From NCBI RefSeq assembly GCF_947495995.1, contig NZ_CANMAX010000008.1, positions 1 through 64,000 on the forward strand: 64,000 nt of DNA, given 5' to 3'. The position numbers were made by a program, and so were the translations under genes. The notes below the pieces were generated by a model. That model did not search any database. It was not told the origin of the DNA and worked only from the letters and a program-made list of their open reading frames with translations. Source of the DNA: an uncultured Tenacibaculum sp. (lineage in GTDB: Bacteria; Bacteroidota; Bacteroidia; Flavobacteriales; Flavobacteriaceae). This document shows positions 46,462 through 55,162 of this stretch, in pieces; the first letter of the stretch is position 1, and each line of letters starts with the position of its first letter.

Positions 46462-46495
46462 AAAACCTTATTCATACTATTTGAATAAGGTTTTT
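46462..46495 (+). terminator. terminator of the YHS operon
   Basis: 13-bp stem AAAACCTTATTCA (46462-46474) / TGAATAAGGTTTT (46482-46494), seven-base loop, followed by T. Confidence 0.88.
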
Positions 46496-46605
46496 CCTTA
46501 TTTTATCAAGTTAATTTTTGTTCAAATAATGCGAGAATATTAAAAGTTTAAGTAACTGGTTTTACATATATTTATTAGCTCAACCATACAACAAACCACC
46601 AAATA

Positions 46606-49200
46606 ATGAAATTAACCCAATTCTTCTTTGTATCTGCTATACTAGTGTTACTAACCGGATGTAAAGAATCAATCGTAAAAGAAATGAAACTTGATGAAAA
46701 TTGGACGTTCAAAAAGGCTAACGATACCTTATGGAAAAACGCTACAGTTCCAGGAACAGTTCATACAGATTTACTTGCCAACAAAGACATTGAAAATCCT
46801 TTTTATCGATTAAACGAACACGATGTACAATGGATCGATAAAAGTGATTGGGAATATAAAACGAGTTTCGAAATTTCTAAGGAAGATTTTTCTAAAGAAA
46901 ATATTGAGCTAGAATTCTTAGGAATTGACACCTATTCTAAAGTATTTCTAAACGATCAAGAAATTATGACTTCTGATAATATGTTCAGAAGATATACCAT
47001 TAATTGTAAACCTTATCTAAAGGAAGGTAAAAACGAATTACGTGTAATATTAGAATCTCCAATAAAAAAAGGAATTGAAAAATATGATGCTATCGATTAT
47101 GAAATTACAGTTTCTGATAACGATTTAGCAAAGATTGGGAAAGTTGAAGGAGAGAAAAAAGTAAGTATATTTTCTAGAAAAGCTGGATATCATTTCGGTT
47201 GGGATTGGGGACCAAGATTAGTTTCTTCAGGAATCTGGAGATCTGTGATTTTAAGAAGTTGGGATAACTTTAAAGTTGACGATGTATTTATTCGTCAAAA
47301 AAACATAGGAGAAACAGCAAAACTTTCAGCAGAAATAGAAATTAATAGTTCAAAAGAAATTGAAAAAAGTGTTTTTGAGATTTTTGTAAACGACACGTTA
47401 GTGAAAACAGAAGAAAAACCTTTAGTAATAAACAAGAATACATTTACCATTCCATTTGAAATTAAGAATCCGAAACTTTGGTGGCCAAATGGTATGGGAG
47501 AACAGCATTTATATGACGTAAAAGTTAAAGTAAGTCATAAAAATCATTCAGATGCTAAATCACATCAAATCGGTTTACGAACTATAAAATTAATTCGTGA
47601 AAAAGATAGTATTGGAAGCTCTTTTTACTTCACTGTAAACGGGAAACCTACTTTTATGAAAGGTGCAAATTATATTCCGCAGGATATCTTTTTACCTCGA
47701 GTAAAACAATCAAACTACGAGCATATTTTGAATTCAGCAAAAGACGCTAATATGAATATGATTCGTGTTTGGGGAGGTGGTGTTTATGAAAGCAAAGCCT
47801 TTTACGATTTATGTGATCAAAAAGGATTATTAGTTTGGCAAGATTTTATGTTTGCCTGTGCAATGTATCCTGGTGACGACGATTTTCTTGAAAGTGTAAA
47901 ACAAGAAGCTATTGATAATATTAAAAGATTACGTAACCATACTTCTATTGCTTTATGGTGTGGAAATAATGAAGTTTTATCAGCTTGGGAACGTTGGGGT
48001 TGGAAACAACAAGTAACTAAAGAACAATCTGAAAAAGCAGCAAATACTATATGGAAAGCTTATACAGATATTTTTCATAAAGTTTTACCAGAAGCTGTAA
48101 AAGGTTACGATTCAGATAGAGAATATTGGGCTTCTTCGCCAAGTAGTGAATTAGGAGTTCCTGAATCTCATACCGATGGAGACGCACATTATTGGGGCGT
48201 TTGGTGGGGAAAAGAACCATTTGAAAATTATAATATTAAGATTCCAAGATTTATGTCGGAATTCGGTTTTCAATCTTTTCCAGAATTGGCTACTGTAAAT
48301 AAATATACTATTCCAGAAGATCATGATATTTTTTCAGAAGTAATGAAATCGCATCAGCGTTCTAGTATTGGAAACGGTACTATTGAAGAATATATGTTAA
48401 GACATTATAAAAAGCCTAAAGATTTTGCTAGCTTTTTACATGTGAGTCATTTATTACAAGCTTACGGAATTACAACTGGAATTGAAGCACATCGAAAAAA
48501 TAGATACCGTTGTATGGGATCGTTATATTGGCAAATTAACGATTGTTGGCCAGTTGCTTCTTGGTCTAGTATTGATTATTACGGAAAATGGAAAGCTTTA
48601 CATTATGGTGTGAAAAAGTCTTTTAAAAAAACGATTGTTAGTTTCGATAAAAAAGAAAATGGAGTAAACGTTTTTATCGCTACTGATGATTTAGCAAATC
48701 AAAAAGGTGAATTAAAGGTAGACTTATTAAGTTTTGATGGACAAGTTATCACATCTTGGAATGAAAGTATCGAAATAGAAGCTAATGCTTCTAAAAGTTA
48801 TCTTTCTATTTCAAAAGAAAAATTAGAAGAATTCTCATCACAATGGAAAACAGCTTACTTAAGTGCTTCATTAAAAGTTGGTAAAACTACTGTTGCTAAA
48901 AAACAACATTATTTAGTTCCTTTTAAAACTTTAACATTACCTCAACCAGAAATTACTTTTGATGTTTCTGAAAATGAAACTGAATATATTGTTAGTTTTA
49001 AAACTAAAAAATTAGCCATCGGTGTTTTTGCATCTGGAAACTTTGATGAAAATTTCTCGGACAATTATTTTACCATGGAACCAAATACAGAGAAAACAAT
49101 TACTATTCAAAAAGGTAACTTCAAAACTTTAGCAGACTTCAAAAAAGAATTAAAAGTCTCTAGTTTAGTAGATACGTACAATCCTGAAATTTCAAATTAA
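46606..49200 (+). CDS. beta-mannosidase, GH2 family lipoprotein
   Basis: An 864-residue glycosidase with lipobox VLLTGC (Cys19). GH2 layout: N-terminal jelly-roll (ENWTFKKANDTLWKNATVPG, GWDWGPRLVSSG), Ig-like domain, TIM barrel (FMKGANYIPQD, WGGGVYES), and C-terminal beta domains. Proposed acid/base is the Glu of WCGNNEVLSAWERWGWKQQ (about residue 452; quoted in part) and nucleophile the Glu of MSEFGFQSFPE (about 551). Beta-mannosidases cut terminal beta-linked mannose from oligosaccharides, so the cell can use mannan or N-glycan material. No polysaccharide locus partner (SusCD) lies nearby. Confidence 0.93.
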   Translation: MKLTQFFFVSAILVLLTGCKESIVKEMKLDENWTFKKANDTLWKNATVPGTVHTDLLANKDIENPFYRLNEHDVQWIDKSDWEYKTSFEISKEDFSKENIELEFLGIDTYSKVFLNDQEIMTSDNMFRRYTINCKPYLKEGKNELRVILESPIKKGIEKYDAIDYEITVSDNDLAKIGKVEGEKKVSIFSRKAGYHFGWDWGPRLVSSGIWRSVILRSWDNFKVDDVFIRQKNIGETAKLSAEIEINSSKEIEKSVFEIFVNDTLVKTEEKPLVINKNTFTIPFEIKNPKLWWPNGMGEQHLYDVKVKVSHKNHSDAKSHQIGLRTIKLIREKDSIGSSFYFTVNGKPTFMKGANYIPQDIFLPRVKQSNYEHILNSAKDANMNMIRVWGGGVYESKAFYDLCDQKGLLVWQDFMFACAMYPGDDDFLESVKQEAIDNIKRLRNHTSIALWCGNNEVLSAWERWGWKQQVTKEQSEKAANTIWKAYTDIFHKVLPEAVKGYDSDREYWASSPSSELGVPESHTDGDAHYWGVWWGKEPFENYNIKIPRFMSEFGFQSFPELATVNKYTIPEDHDIFSEVMKSHQRSSIGNGTIEEYMLRHYKKPKDFASFLHVSHLLQAYGITTGIEAHRKNRYRCMGSLYWQINDCWPVASWSSIDYYGKWKALHYGVKKSFKKTIVSFDKKENGVNVFIATDDLANQKGELKVDLLSFDGQVITSWNESIEIEANASKSYLSISKEKLEEFSSQWKTAYLSASLKVGKTTVAKKQHYLVPFKTLTLPQPEITFDVSENETEYIVSFKTKKLAIGVFASGNFDENFSDNYFTMEPNTEKTITIQKGNFKTLADFKKELKVSSLVDTYNPEISN

Positions 49201-49245
49201 ATAAAGATCGTTTTAATTAAGTATCGAGTTCTATCGATTCTGCAG

Positions 49246-49274
49246 GGAGTGATAAATAATTATCACTCCTTTTT
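49246..49274 (+). terminator. terminator of the beta-mannosidase gene
   Basis: 10-bp stem GGAGTGATAA (49246-49255) / TTATCACTCC (49260-49269), ATAA loop, followed by five T. Confidence 0.88.
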
Positions 49275-49360
49275 CTTTTAAAAATCCTCAAAAATCATTC
49301 TTATTCTCTACTTTAGTTCTCTATAATTAAACTAGAATTCTTTCTATTTGTTAAGACTAA

Positions 49361-50485
49361 ATGATTACTTCAAACTCCATTTTATTTACCATAATTTGTG
49401 TTTTTGCTTTTCAAGCCATCATTTTAGGCATTCTTATTTTAAAGAAACAACCTAAAATTTTAGCTAATAAATTCTTAGCAATGTTAATCTTCTTTTATGC
49501 TATTATGGCTATAAACATAGTCTTAGTTAATGTATTAAAAGACTTTAACTTAATGCATATTTTCAGATATGTACAGTTAGAATTACTCTACGGAATGGGA
49601 CCTGCATTGTATTTTTATACGTTAAGTGTTACCAAGCCGTCTTTCAAGTTTACCAAGAAAAATTTTATTCATTTTGTTCCTCTAGTTTTAGAGTTTCTAT
49701 TTTATAGAACACCTTTTTACAGAAACGGAGCTGACGGTTTATACATTGAACCAATGCCAAATATTACTTATGTGTATTTGACACAACAATGGATCGGAAT
49801 ATTATCTAATTTGATTTATAGTATTGTATCTCTTCGAATTCTTTATCGACATGAAAAGCTTTTAAAACAATACTATTCTAAAATAGATCAACGATCATAT
49901 AGTTGGTTAAAAATTCCCATTTTAGTTTATGCTTCGTATCATATATTCTGGAATATTATTACTGAAATAGATCGATTTGTTTTCGATAGAAGTTTACGAG
50001 AATATTACTTTTTACCAAGTTTTGTTATACTTGCTTTGTGCTGCACATGGATTGGCTTTAAAGGATACTTAAACAATCAAAAAACTTCTTCTTTTAATGT
50101 TAATGAACTAAACAAAACTTCAGCAAAGAATACATTTAAAAAAGATACCGAGTTTTTAGAAAAGTTGGAATTGCTTATGCGCAATCAGAAACCGTATTTA
50201 AACTCAGATTTGAATTTAAGTAAGTTGGGAGAATTACTAGACATGAAACCTAAACAGGTTTCTTTAAAAATAAATCAAAATTGCTCAAAGAACTTTTACG
50301 ATTTAATCAATTCATACAGAGTTAAAGAATTTCAAGAACGAATACATATTTCTAATCTTGAAAAACTTTCTGTTTTAGGTTTAGCTTATGAATGCGGATT
50401 CAATTCTAAGTCAACTTTTAATAGTGTTTTCAAAAAAACAACACAATTAACACCTAGTCAATACATTAAAAAATCAAAAAACTAG
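49361..50485 (+). CDS. membrane-anchored AraC family regulator
   Basis: A 374-residue regulator. The first about 235 residues contain seven membrane helices (SILFTIICVFAFQAIILGIL, FLAMLIFFYAIMAINIVLVN and others), and residues about 260-370 are an AraC DNA-binding domain (LNLSKLGELLDMKPKQVSLK, LAYECGFNSKSTFNSVFKK, LTPSQYIKKSK). Such 7TM-AraC proteins, common in Bacteroidota, are thought to sense an outside ligand and act on DNA from the membrane. It lies between the beta-mannosidase and the S41 peptidase, and may govern one of them. Confidence 0.88.
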   Translation: MITSNSILFTIICVFAFQAIILGILILKKQPKILANKFLAMLIFFYAIMAINIVLVNVLKDFNLMHIFRYVQLELLYGMGPALYFYTLSVTKPSFKFTKKNFIHFVPLVLEFLFYRTPFYRNGADGLYIEPMPNITYVYLTQQWIGILSNLIYSIVSLRILYRHEKLLKQYYSKIDQRSYSWLKIPILVYASYHIFWNIITEIDRFVFDRSLREYYFLPSFVILALCCTWIGFKGYLNNQKTSSFNVNELNKTSAKNTFKKDTEFLEKLELLMRNQKPYLNSDLNLSKLGELLDMKPKQVSLKINQNCSKNFYDLINSYRVKEFQERIHISNLEKLSVLGLAYECGFNSKSTFNSVFKKTTQLTPSQYIKKSKN

Positions 50486-50527
50486 TCCTAATAGAAGCAT
50501 TCGGACGACTCATACACTTTTCACACT

Positions 50528-50535
50528 TAATTTTG
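50528..50535 (+). promoter_or_regulatory. putative -7 box of the S41 peptidase gene
   Basis: TAATTTTG fits TAnnTTTG, 26 bases before the ATG at 50562. No TTG at -33. Confidence 0.4.
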
Positions 50536-50561
50536 CGGAATAAAATTATACAAAACACTAC

Positions 50562-51935
50562 ATGAAATTTAAATACTATTTCGTTTTATTATTACTACAA
50601 GTTTTACAAATACAAGGACAAGATAAATTCAGTAAACAAGATCTTTATGAAGATTTAGCCTACTTAAAAAAAGCTCTTATTGAATCGCAATATGATATTT
50701 ATGAAACAGTATCTCAACAAGCTTTCGAAAAAGGATTTCATCATATTAAAAGTAAAATCTCAAAAGATTCATACAACCTTTTAGAAGCGACAAAAATACT
50801 ACAACAATTATCAGTACTTGTTAATAACGGACATACTAATATTGATTTTCCTGGCTCAGAATATATGAAGTATGCGAATTCTGAAAATGCAACCTTATTT
50901 CCGTTAGAAATTGCTTTTGAAGGAAATAAACCATTAATCAGAAAAAACTGGTCTAACAATACTGATATAAAACCCGGTGATGAAATTTTGAGTATCAATG
51001 ATCGCTCTATAAATCAGATTTTAGATCAAATTTATCCTCAAGTTTCAGGAGAACGCAGATTGATGAAAAACACCAAAATTGAAATGTACAGTTTACCAAG
51101 GTATTATTGGCAAATTTTTGGAAAGATAGATACCTTCAATATTAGAGTTAAACAAAACGGAAAAGAAAAAAAGTACACTATTAAAGCAGTTCCACTTATG
51201 GAAGGTTTTGAAAACGTAAGAACAAGAGTTTTAAATGCTGAAATGACTTTAAAATTCTATGATGAAATTGCGTATTTAAATCCTGGAAGTTTCGATGGAG
51301 ATTTAGAGAAATTCAAATTATTTATAAAAGAATCATTTGCTAAAATTCTGAATAATAAAAGTAACAAATTGATTATTGACTTAAGAAATAATTCTGGTGG
51401 CGATAATGTTTTTAGTGATTATATGGTTTCTTACATTGCTGATAAACCTTTTACATGGAACAGTTCATTTACATTAAGAACTAGTAAACTTTTAAAAGAA
51501 ACTGGGTTAACAAAGAAAAACTCAAGTAATTATTGGAAATCAATTTTTAGTCATACCGATGGAGAACGTTATACTTACACTTTTGACAAAACACTACCTC
51601 AACCCAAAAATCTTACATTTAAAGGAGATGTTTATGTATTAGTCAACAGACAATCACACTCTCAAGCAACAGTAACTGCAGCGCAAATTCAAGATTATAA
51701 TTTTGGAAAAATCGTAGGAGAAGAAACTGCTGAATATCCTTCTTTAATAGCTTCAGTATTTTATTTTAATCTACCAAAAACAGGAATAAAAGTACAAGTA
51801 TCTAAAGGAAAAATGATTCGTGTAAATGGCAGTGAAAAACCAGAAGGTGTAATACCTGACATTGTAATTAAAGATTATCTTTTAGATGAAGAAGATGAAA
51901 TATTAAAAGAGCTTTTACAAAGACTACAACTCTAA
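50562..51935 (+). CDS. secreted S41 family (tail-specific) peptidase
   Basis: A 457-residue exported serine peptidase (signal peptide VLLLLQVLQIQG). After an N-terminal helical part, a PDZ-like region (about 120-170, IKPGDEILSINDRSINQIL) is followed by the S41 core (about 200-430): KLIIDLRNNSGGDNVFSDY and VLVNRQSHSQATVTAAQIQD, with the nucleophile Ser in NRQSHSQA (about residue 366). Typical of tail-specific proteases; target unknown. Confidence 0.9.
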   Translation: MKFKYYFVLLLLQVLQIQGQDKFSKQDLYEDLAYLKKALIESQYDIYETVSQQAFEKGFHHIKSKISKDSYNLLEATKILQQLSVLVNNGHTNIDFPGSEYMKYANSENATLFPLEIAFEGNKPLIRKNWSNNTDIKPGDEILSINDRSINQILDQIYPQVSGERRLMKNTKIEMYSLPRYYWQIFGKIDTFNIRVKQNGKEKKYTIKAVPLMEGFENVRTRVLNAEMTLKFYDEIAYLNPGSFDGDLEKFKLFIKESFAKILNNKSNKLIIDLRNNSGGDNVFSDYMVSYIADKPFTWNSSFTLRTSKLLKETGLTKKNSSNYWKSIFSHTDGERYTYTFDKTLPQPKNLTFKGDVYVLVNRQSHSQATVTAAQIQDYNFGKIVGEETAEYPSLIASVFYFNLPKTGIKVQVSKGKMIRVNGSEKPEGVIPDIVIKDYLLDEEDEILKELLQRLQL

Positions 51936-51982
51936 AAATTGCCTTTGTATACAATTGAATAATTTTTCTTTGTTGATAAACC

Positions 51983-52018
51983 ATATCGAAAATGAAGTAA
52001 AATCTTTGTTTTCGATAT
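51983..52018. terminator. hairpin between convergent genes (weak terminator)
   Basis: ATATCGAAAA (51983-51992) / TTTTCGATAT (52009-52018), 16-base loop, between the S41 peptidase and the histidine kinase. No strong T run, so low confidence. Confidence 0.4.
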
Positions 52019-53061
52019 TATTTTTTGATTGTAAAATAGAACGTAGAACCCAAATCTGGTTTAGATTCAACCCATACTCTACCTTCATACATATCAACGA
52101 TTTTTTTCACTGTAGATAACCCCATTCCTGCAGATTGATAATCGTTTTCCAACCTATAAAATGCCATAAAAACATTATTTATATAAGCTTCTTCGATTCC
52201 GTTTCCGTTATCTTTTACATAAAACTCCCAAAAATGTTCTTCTTCTTTACATCCTATTTCTACAGTTTTTAGTTCTTTATCATTAAACTTAATAGCATTG
52301 TCTATTAAATTGATAAAAAGTTGAGAAATACTATGTGCTTCTCCTTTAATTTCAGGCAATTCATTAACAATTTTTATACGGATACTTTTACATAAATTGA
52401 GTTCTTCAATGGTATCATCTAATAAACTATGAATACTTAAATCTGTTTGTTTTTTCGCTTGAACTTTAATTGATGAATAATTTCTAATTGCACCTACTAA
52501 AACATCGATTCGTTCTACATTTTCACTTATCATTTTTAATTTGGCTAATCCATCATCTTGAATTTCATTACCATAATCTTCAGCAAGCATATGAACTAAA
52601 GTTTCTATATTTCGAAGTGGAGAAACTAAATCATGAGAAACCATGTGAGCGTACTCGTTTAATTCTTCATTTTGCTTTTCTAAACTGACCAGTAATTTAT
52701 CTTTTAGCTGATTAATTTTCAGAATCTCTTTTGTTTGATGATCGATAAAATCAACTAATTTTAATGTTGAAGTATTTTCTAAGGAATCGTCTTTTTCTAA
52801 TTCATACACTTTAAGTGTGTTAATTACGTTCCTAAGCTTAGAAATTATTTCTCTTTGTTTATCGGTTTCTTTTCTCAATTTTTCACTAGCCTCAGAAAGC
52901 TCTTCTGAACTTATCATGGTAGCTCTTTGAAGCATAGAAAACTGATTGTCTGAATTTGTATAAGACTTATTTACAGCATCTAAAAAAGCTTCTAGTTCTG
53001 GACTATTCTGTAAATTCTCTGGTAAATATTTTCTAATCTGCCTTTTTAAAAGAGAATTCAT
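52018..53061 (-). CDS. cytosolic sensor histidine kinase coupled to FIST protein
   Basis: A 347-residue histidine kinase without membrane segment. The N-terminal part (about 1-130) is a helical/coiled-coil connector (LLKRQIRKYLPENLQNSPEL, and AFLDAVNKSYT). The H box is YAHMVSHDLVSPLRN with phospho-acceptor His143; the ATP site has LINLIDNAIKFND (N box), VKDNGNGIE (G1) and GMGLSTVKKIVD (G2). No response regulator is adjacent. The gene follows a FIST sensor by three bases, so the FIST protein most likely supplies the input. Confidence 0.92.
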   Translation of the reverse strand: MNSLLKRQIRKYLPENLQNSPELEAFLDAVNKSYTNSDNQFSMLQRATMISSEELSEASEKLRKETDKQREIISKLRNVINTLKVYELEKDDSLENTSTLKLVDFIDHQTKEILKINQLKDKLLVSLEKQNEELNEYAHMVSHDLVSPLRNIETLVHMLAEDYGNEIQDDGLAKLKMISENVERIDVLVGAIRNYSSIKVQAKKQTDLSIHSLLDDTIEELNLCKSIRIKIVNELPEIKGEAHSISQLFINLIDNAIKFNDKELKTVEIGCKEEEHFWEFYVKDNGNGIEEAYINNVFMAFYRLENDYQSAGMGLSTVKKIVDMYEGRVWVESKPDLGSTFYFTIKK

Positions 53062-53064
53062 TCT

Positions 53065-54204
53065 TTATTCACTTATTAAAGTTATGGTCATGGTTTGGTT
53101 ATGTAACTGACATTTTTTCTCACCGTTAAAAGGAGCTATTTCTCCGTAAGAATACATTCCGCATATCGTAGCATCTTTTCCTATGGTTTCCATTACTTCT
53201 TCTATTTCTTCTTCTACTCTTTGGTCTAATACTAACTTTCTACCAATACAACTTACTAAAATTGCTAACTCTGCCTCTTTTTCTCTGTCTTTATTTGCGT
53301 ATACTGCAGCCGATTCTGATGCATTTACAATGTTGTCCACATGAGTCATCATTAACTGAACTTGTTCTCCTTCTAGAATATTTCCAGCAAGAATCATAGA
53401 TTGCTCATCTTCATTAATATTTAAAATAGTTCTAACAATAGAATAATTCTCGTTGTCTGACTTTACTTTTAAAGGATATAATAAAGCGGCTCCTGGTAAT
53501 TCCTTTGCTTTTTCACCTAAGTAATTTTTATATAAATCTAATGCAGGTTTTCCATCTAACTCATATAAGATATTATCTTCAGATTTTGTTACAATTCGTT
53601 CCGGTCCGAAAGGAGTCCAACCACCATTAATTGCACAAGAAACTTCTAATGAATCGCCGTACAATCCGATAGCTACAACTTCTCCTACTTTAGGATTTTC
53701 ATTATACGAAGCTATTGTTTTTTCAAACTTAGCAGCATCTCCACATAAAGCACCGGTGATTAGAATTTCATTCTCAGCAGCTTCATTCATTCCTTGAGTT
53801 AAATGACTTCCGTTTACAAAACTTCCTTCAGAAACTACAAATACATGTTTTAAACCTTCTTTAGAAAAAGCACTTACTAATTCTTTTCCTGTATCAAAAC
53901 TATTCGCTTTTTCACCAGAATCTAAAATATTTAAACGCTTTACTTCGTATCTACTTTTCTCAAATTCTATTGCTGTAATGGTTATACTATCGTTATCAAC
54001 TTTTTCATCAGTAATATCTCCAGAAGTTGATCCAAATACAATATGTCCATCACTAAAAAGGCCTTTAACCTCTTCATAAATATTTTCATCTTCAAGTAAC
54101 TCCCTTTTTCCAAAAACTAAAACTAAAGGGGACTTTAATGTAATTTTTTCATTTAAATATTTCCAATCAGAATTTTGGGTTCTTTGTAGTTGTAAAGTTT
54201 TCAT
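53065..54204 (-). CDS. FIST domain sensory protein
   Basis: A 379-residue cytosolic protein with FIST_N (about 25-220; PLVLVFGKRELLEDENIYEE, VFGSTSGDITDEKV, HVFVVSEGSFVNGSHLTQGM) and FIST_C (about 225-375; YELDGKPALDLYKNYLGEKA, GMYSYGEIAPFN, CQLHNQTMTI) domains. FIST proteins are proposed small-ligand sensors, possibly of amino acids, that feed kinases or c-di-GMP enzymes. The histidine kinase gene starts three bases after its stop, so the two are a signalling pair. Ligand unknown. Confidence 0.88.
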   Translation of the reverse strand: MKTLQLQRTQNSDWKYLNEKITLKSPLVLVFGKRELLEDENIYEEVKGLFSDGHIVFGSTSGDITDEKVDNDSITITAIEFEKSRYEVKRLNILDSGEKANSFDTGKELVSAFSKEGLKHVFVVSEGSFVNGSHLTQGMNEAAENEILITGALCGDAAKFEKTIASYNENPKVGEVVAIGLYGDSLEVSCAINGGWTPFGPERIVTKSEDNILYELDGKPALDLYKNYLGEKAKELPGAALLYPLKVKSDNENYSIVRTILNINEDEQSMILAGNILEGEQVQLMMTHVDNIVNASESAAVYANKDREKEAELAILVSCIGRKLVLDQRVEEEIEEVMETIGKDATICGMYSYGEIAPFNGEKKCQLHNQTMTITLISE

Positions 54205-54588
54205 ATCATTTAATAAGAAATATAATAAACATTAAATTCACTGGAATTTTTTGTTTGGTTGAATCTAAGCTTTTCTCTAAAAGTAGTGCATATTATGAAA
54301 ACTTGAGCCAGCTCAATATGACAAAGCACATATTTTTAGACCAAATGCATGTAAGTGTAGACGAACAGTAAGTATACATTGTGTTTTTAATACAAAAACA
54401 CAGATGAAAGGAGGTTTAATTTAAGTCGGCACTTTATGCACTGTCTAATTATAAAATTAGACTTCATTTACTCTTTAAATATAAGTTTTTGTTTTTAATT
54501 TTTCTAATGATGGACGTAAGAAAATTAAATTTTCAGTGAAATAACTGTTTGTTTTTTTAGTTTATTATTGAAATGAAAACAGTAAAAT
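54205..54588. other. 384-bp intergenic region with several hairpins and a palindrome
   Basis: No open frame worth calling lies between the FIST gene and the small exported protein gene. Structures seen are the palindrome TTGAGC-CA-GCTCAA (54303-54316), a 9-bp hairpin TGTGTTTTT / AAAAACACA (54380-54402), a stretch AAAGGAGG (54417-54424) that looks like a ribosome-binding site with no start codon behind it, and an 8-bp hairpin GTCTAATT / AATTAGAC (54443-54462). It may hold an RNA gene or a long leader, which I cannot tell by eye. Confidence 0.45.
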
Positions 54589-55110
54589 TTGATTATGATT
54601 AAAAAAACTACGCTACTTTGTTTCTTCTTCATTTTATGCAATCAAATTGGAAACAGTCAAGGAACTACCTCTTATTACATTGAAAATAAAAGTTCTTTTT
54701 TAGATATACGTTTAGGTACAGCTGTAAGTGAAATTTCTAAAGATCGTATTGAAGATTTTCCTTTTACACTTAAAGATGAAAATAAAAAACTATACTATTT
54801 TTTAGATACTAAAAAACAACGAGTTGCTATTATTCACTCAATTTTAAAAGATCAAGAAATTGTAAGTTGTATTGAACTTGCTACAACCAACTTCTCTACT
54901 GAACACGGATTTAATATAGGAACTACTTTTGAAGATATTATTAAAAAGTTTTCTCCGCATGAATTCAAAATACGTAACAACAATACTTATGGAGTTATCA
55001 TTCGTATTGACAAACTAAACTATATTTTAGATTTCCCTAGCGACAACGATACTGTTTCCATTGATGAAATACCTTTAACATCTATGGTAATCTCTGTACG
55101 AATTCAATAA
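54589..55110 (+). CDS. hypothetical exported protein
   Basis: A 173-residue exported protein with signal peptide (start MIMIKKTTLLCFFFILCNQI). The mature part is predicted beta-rich (SSFLDIRLGTAVSEISKDRI, YGVIIRIDKLNYILDFP). I do not recognise a family; the regular pattern of short beta-hairpins is also seen in small periplasmic or outer membrane lipid-binding domains. A start at 54595 is also possible. A strong terminator follows. Confidence 0.65.
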   Translation: MIMIKKTTLLCFFFILCNQIGNSQGTTSYYIENKSSFLDIRLGTAVSEISKDRIEDFPFTLKDENKKLYYFLDTKKQRVAIIHSILKDQEIVSCIELATTNFSTEHGFNIGTTFEDIIKKFSPHEFKIRNNNTYGVIIRIDKLNYILDFPSDNDTVSIDEIPLTSMVISVRIQ

Positions 55111-55112
55111 AA

Positions 55113-55142
55113 AAACTCCTTTTAATTACTTAAAAGGAGTTT
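55113..55142. terminator. bidirectional terminator before the fibre protein gene
   Basis: 13-bp stem AAACTCCTTTTAA (55113-55125) / TTAAAAGGAGTTT (55130-55142), TTAC loop, between two convergent genes. Confidence 0.88.
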
Positions 55143-55162
55143 CAATTTATGTAAGAATGATT

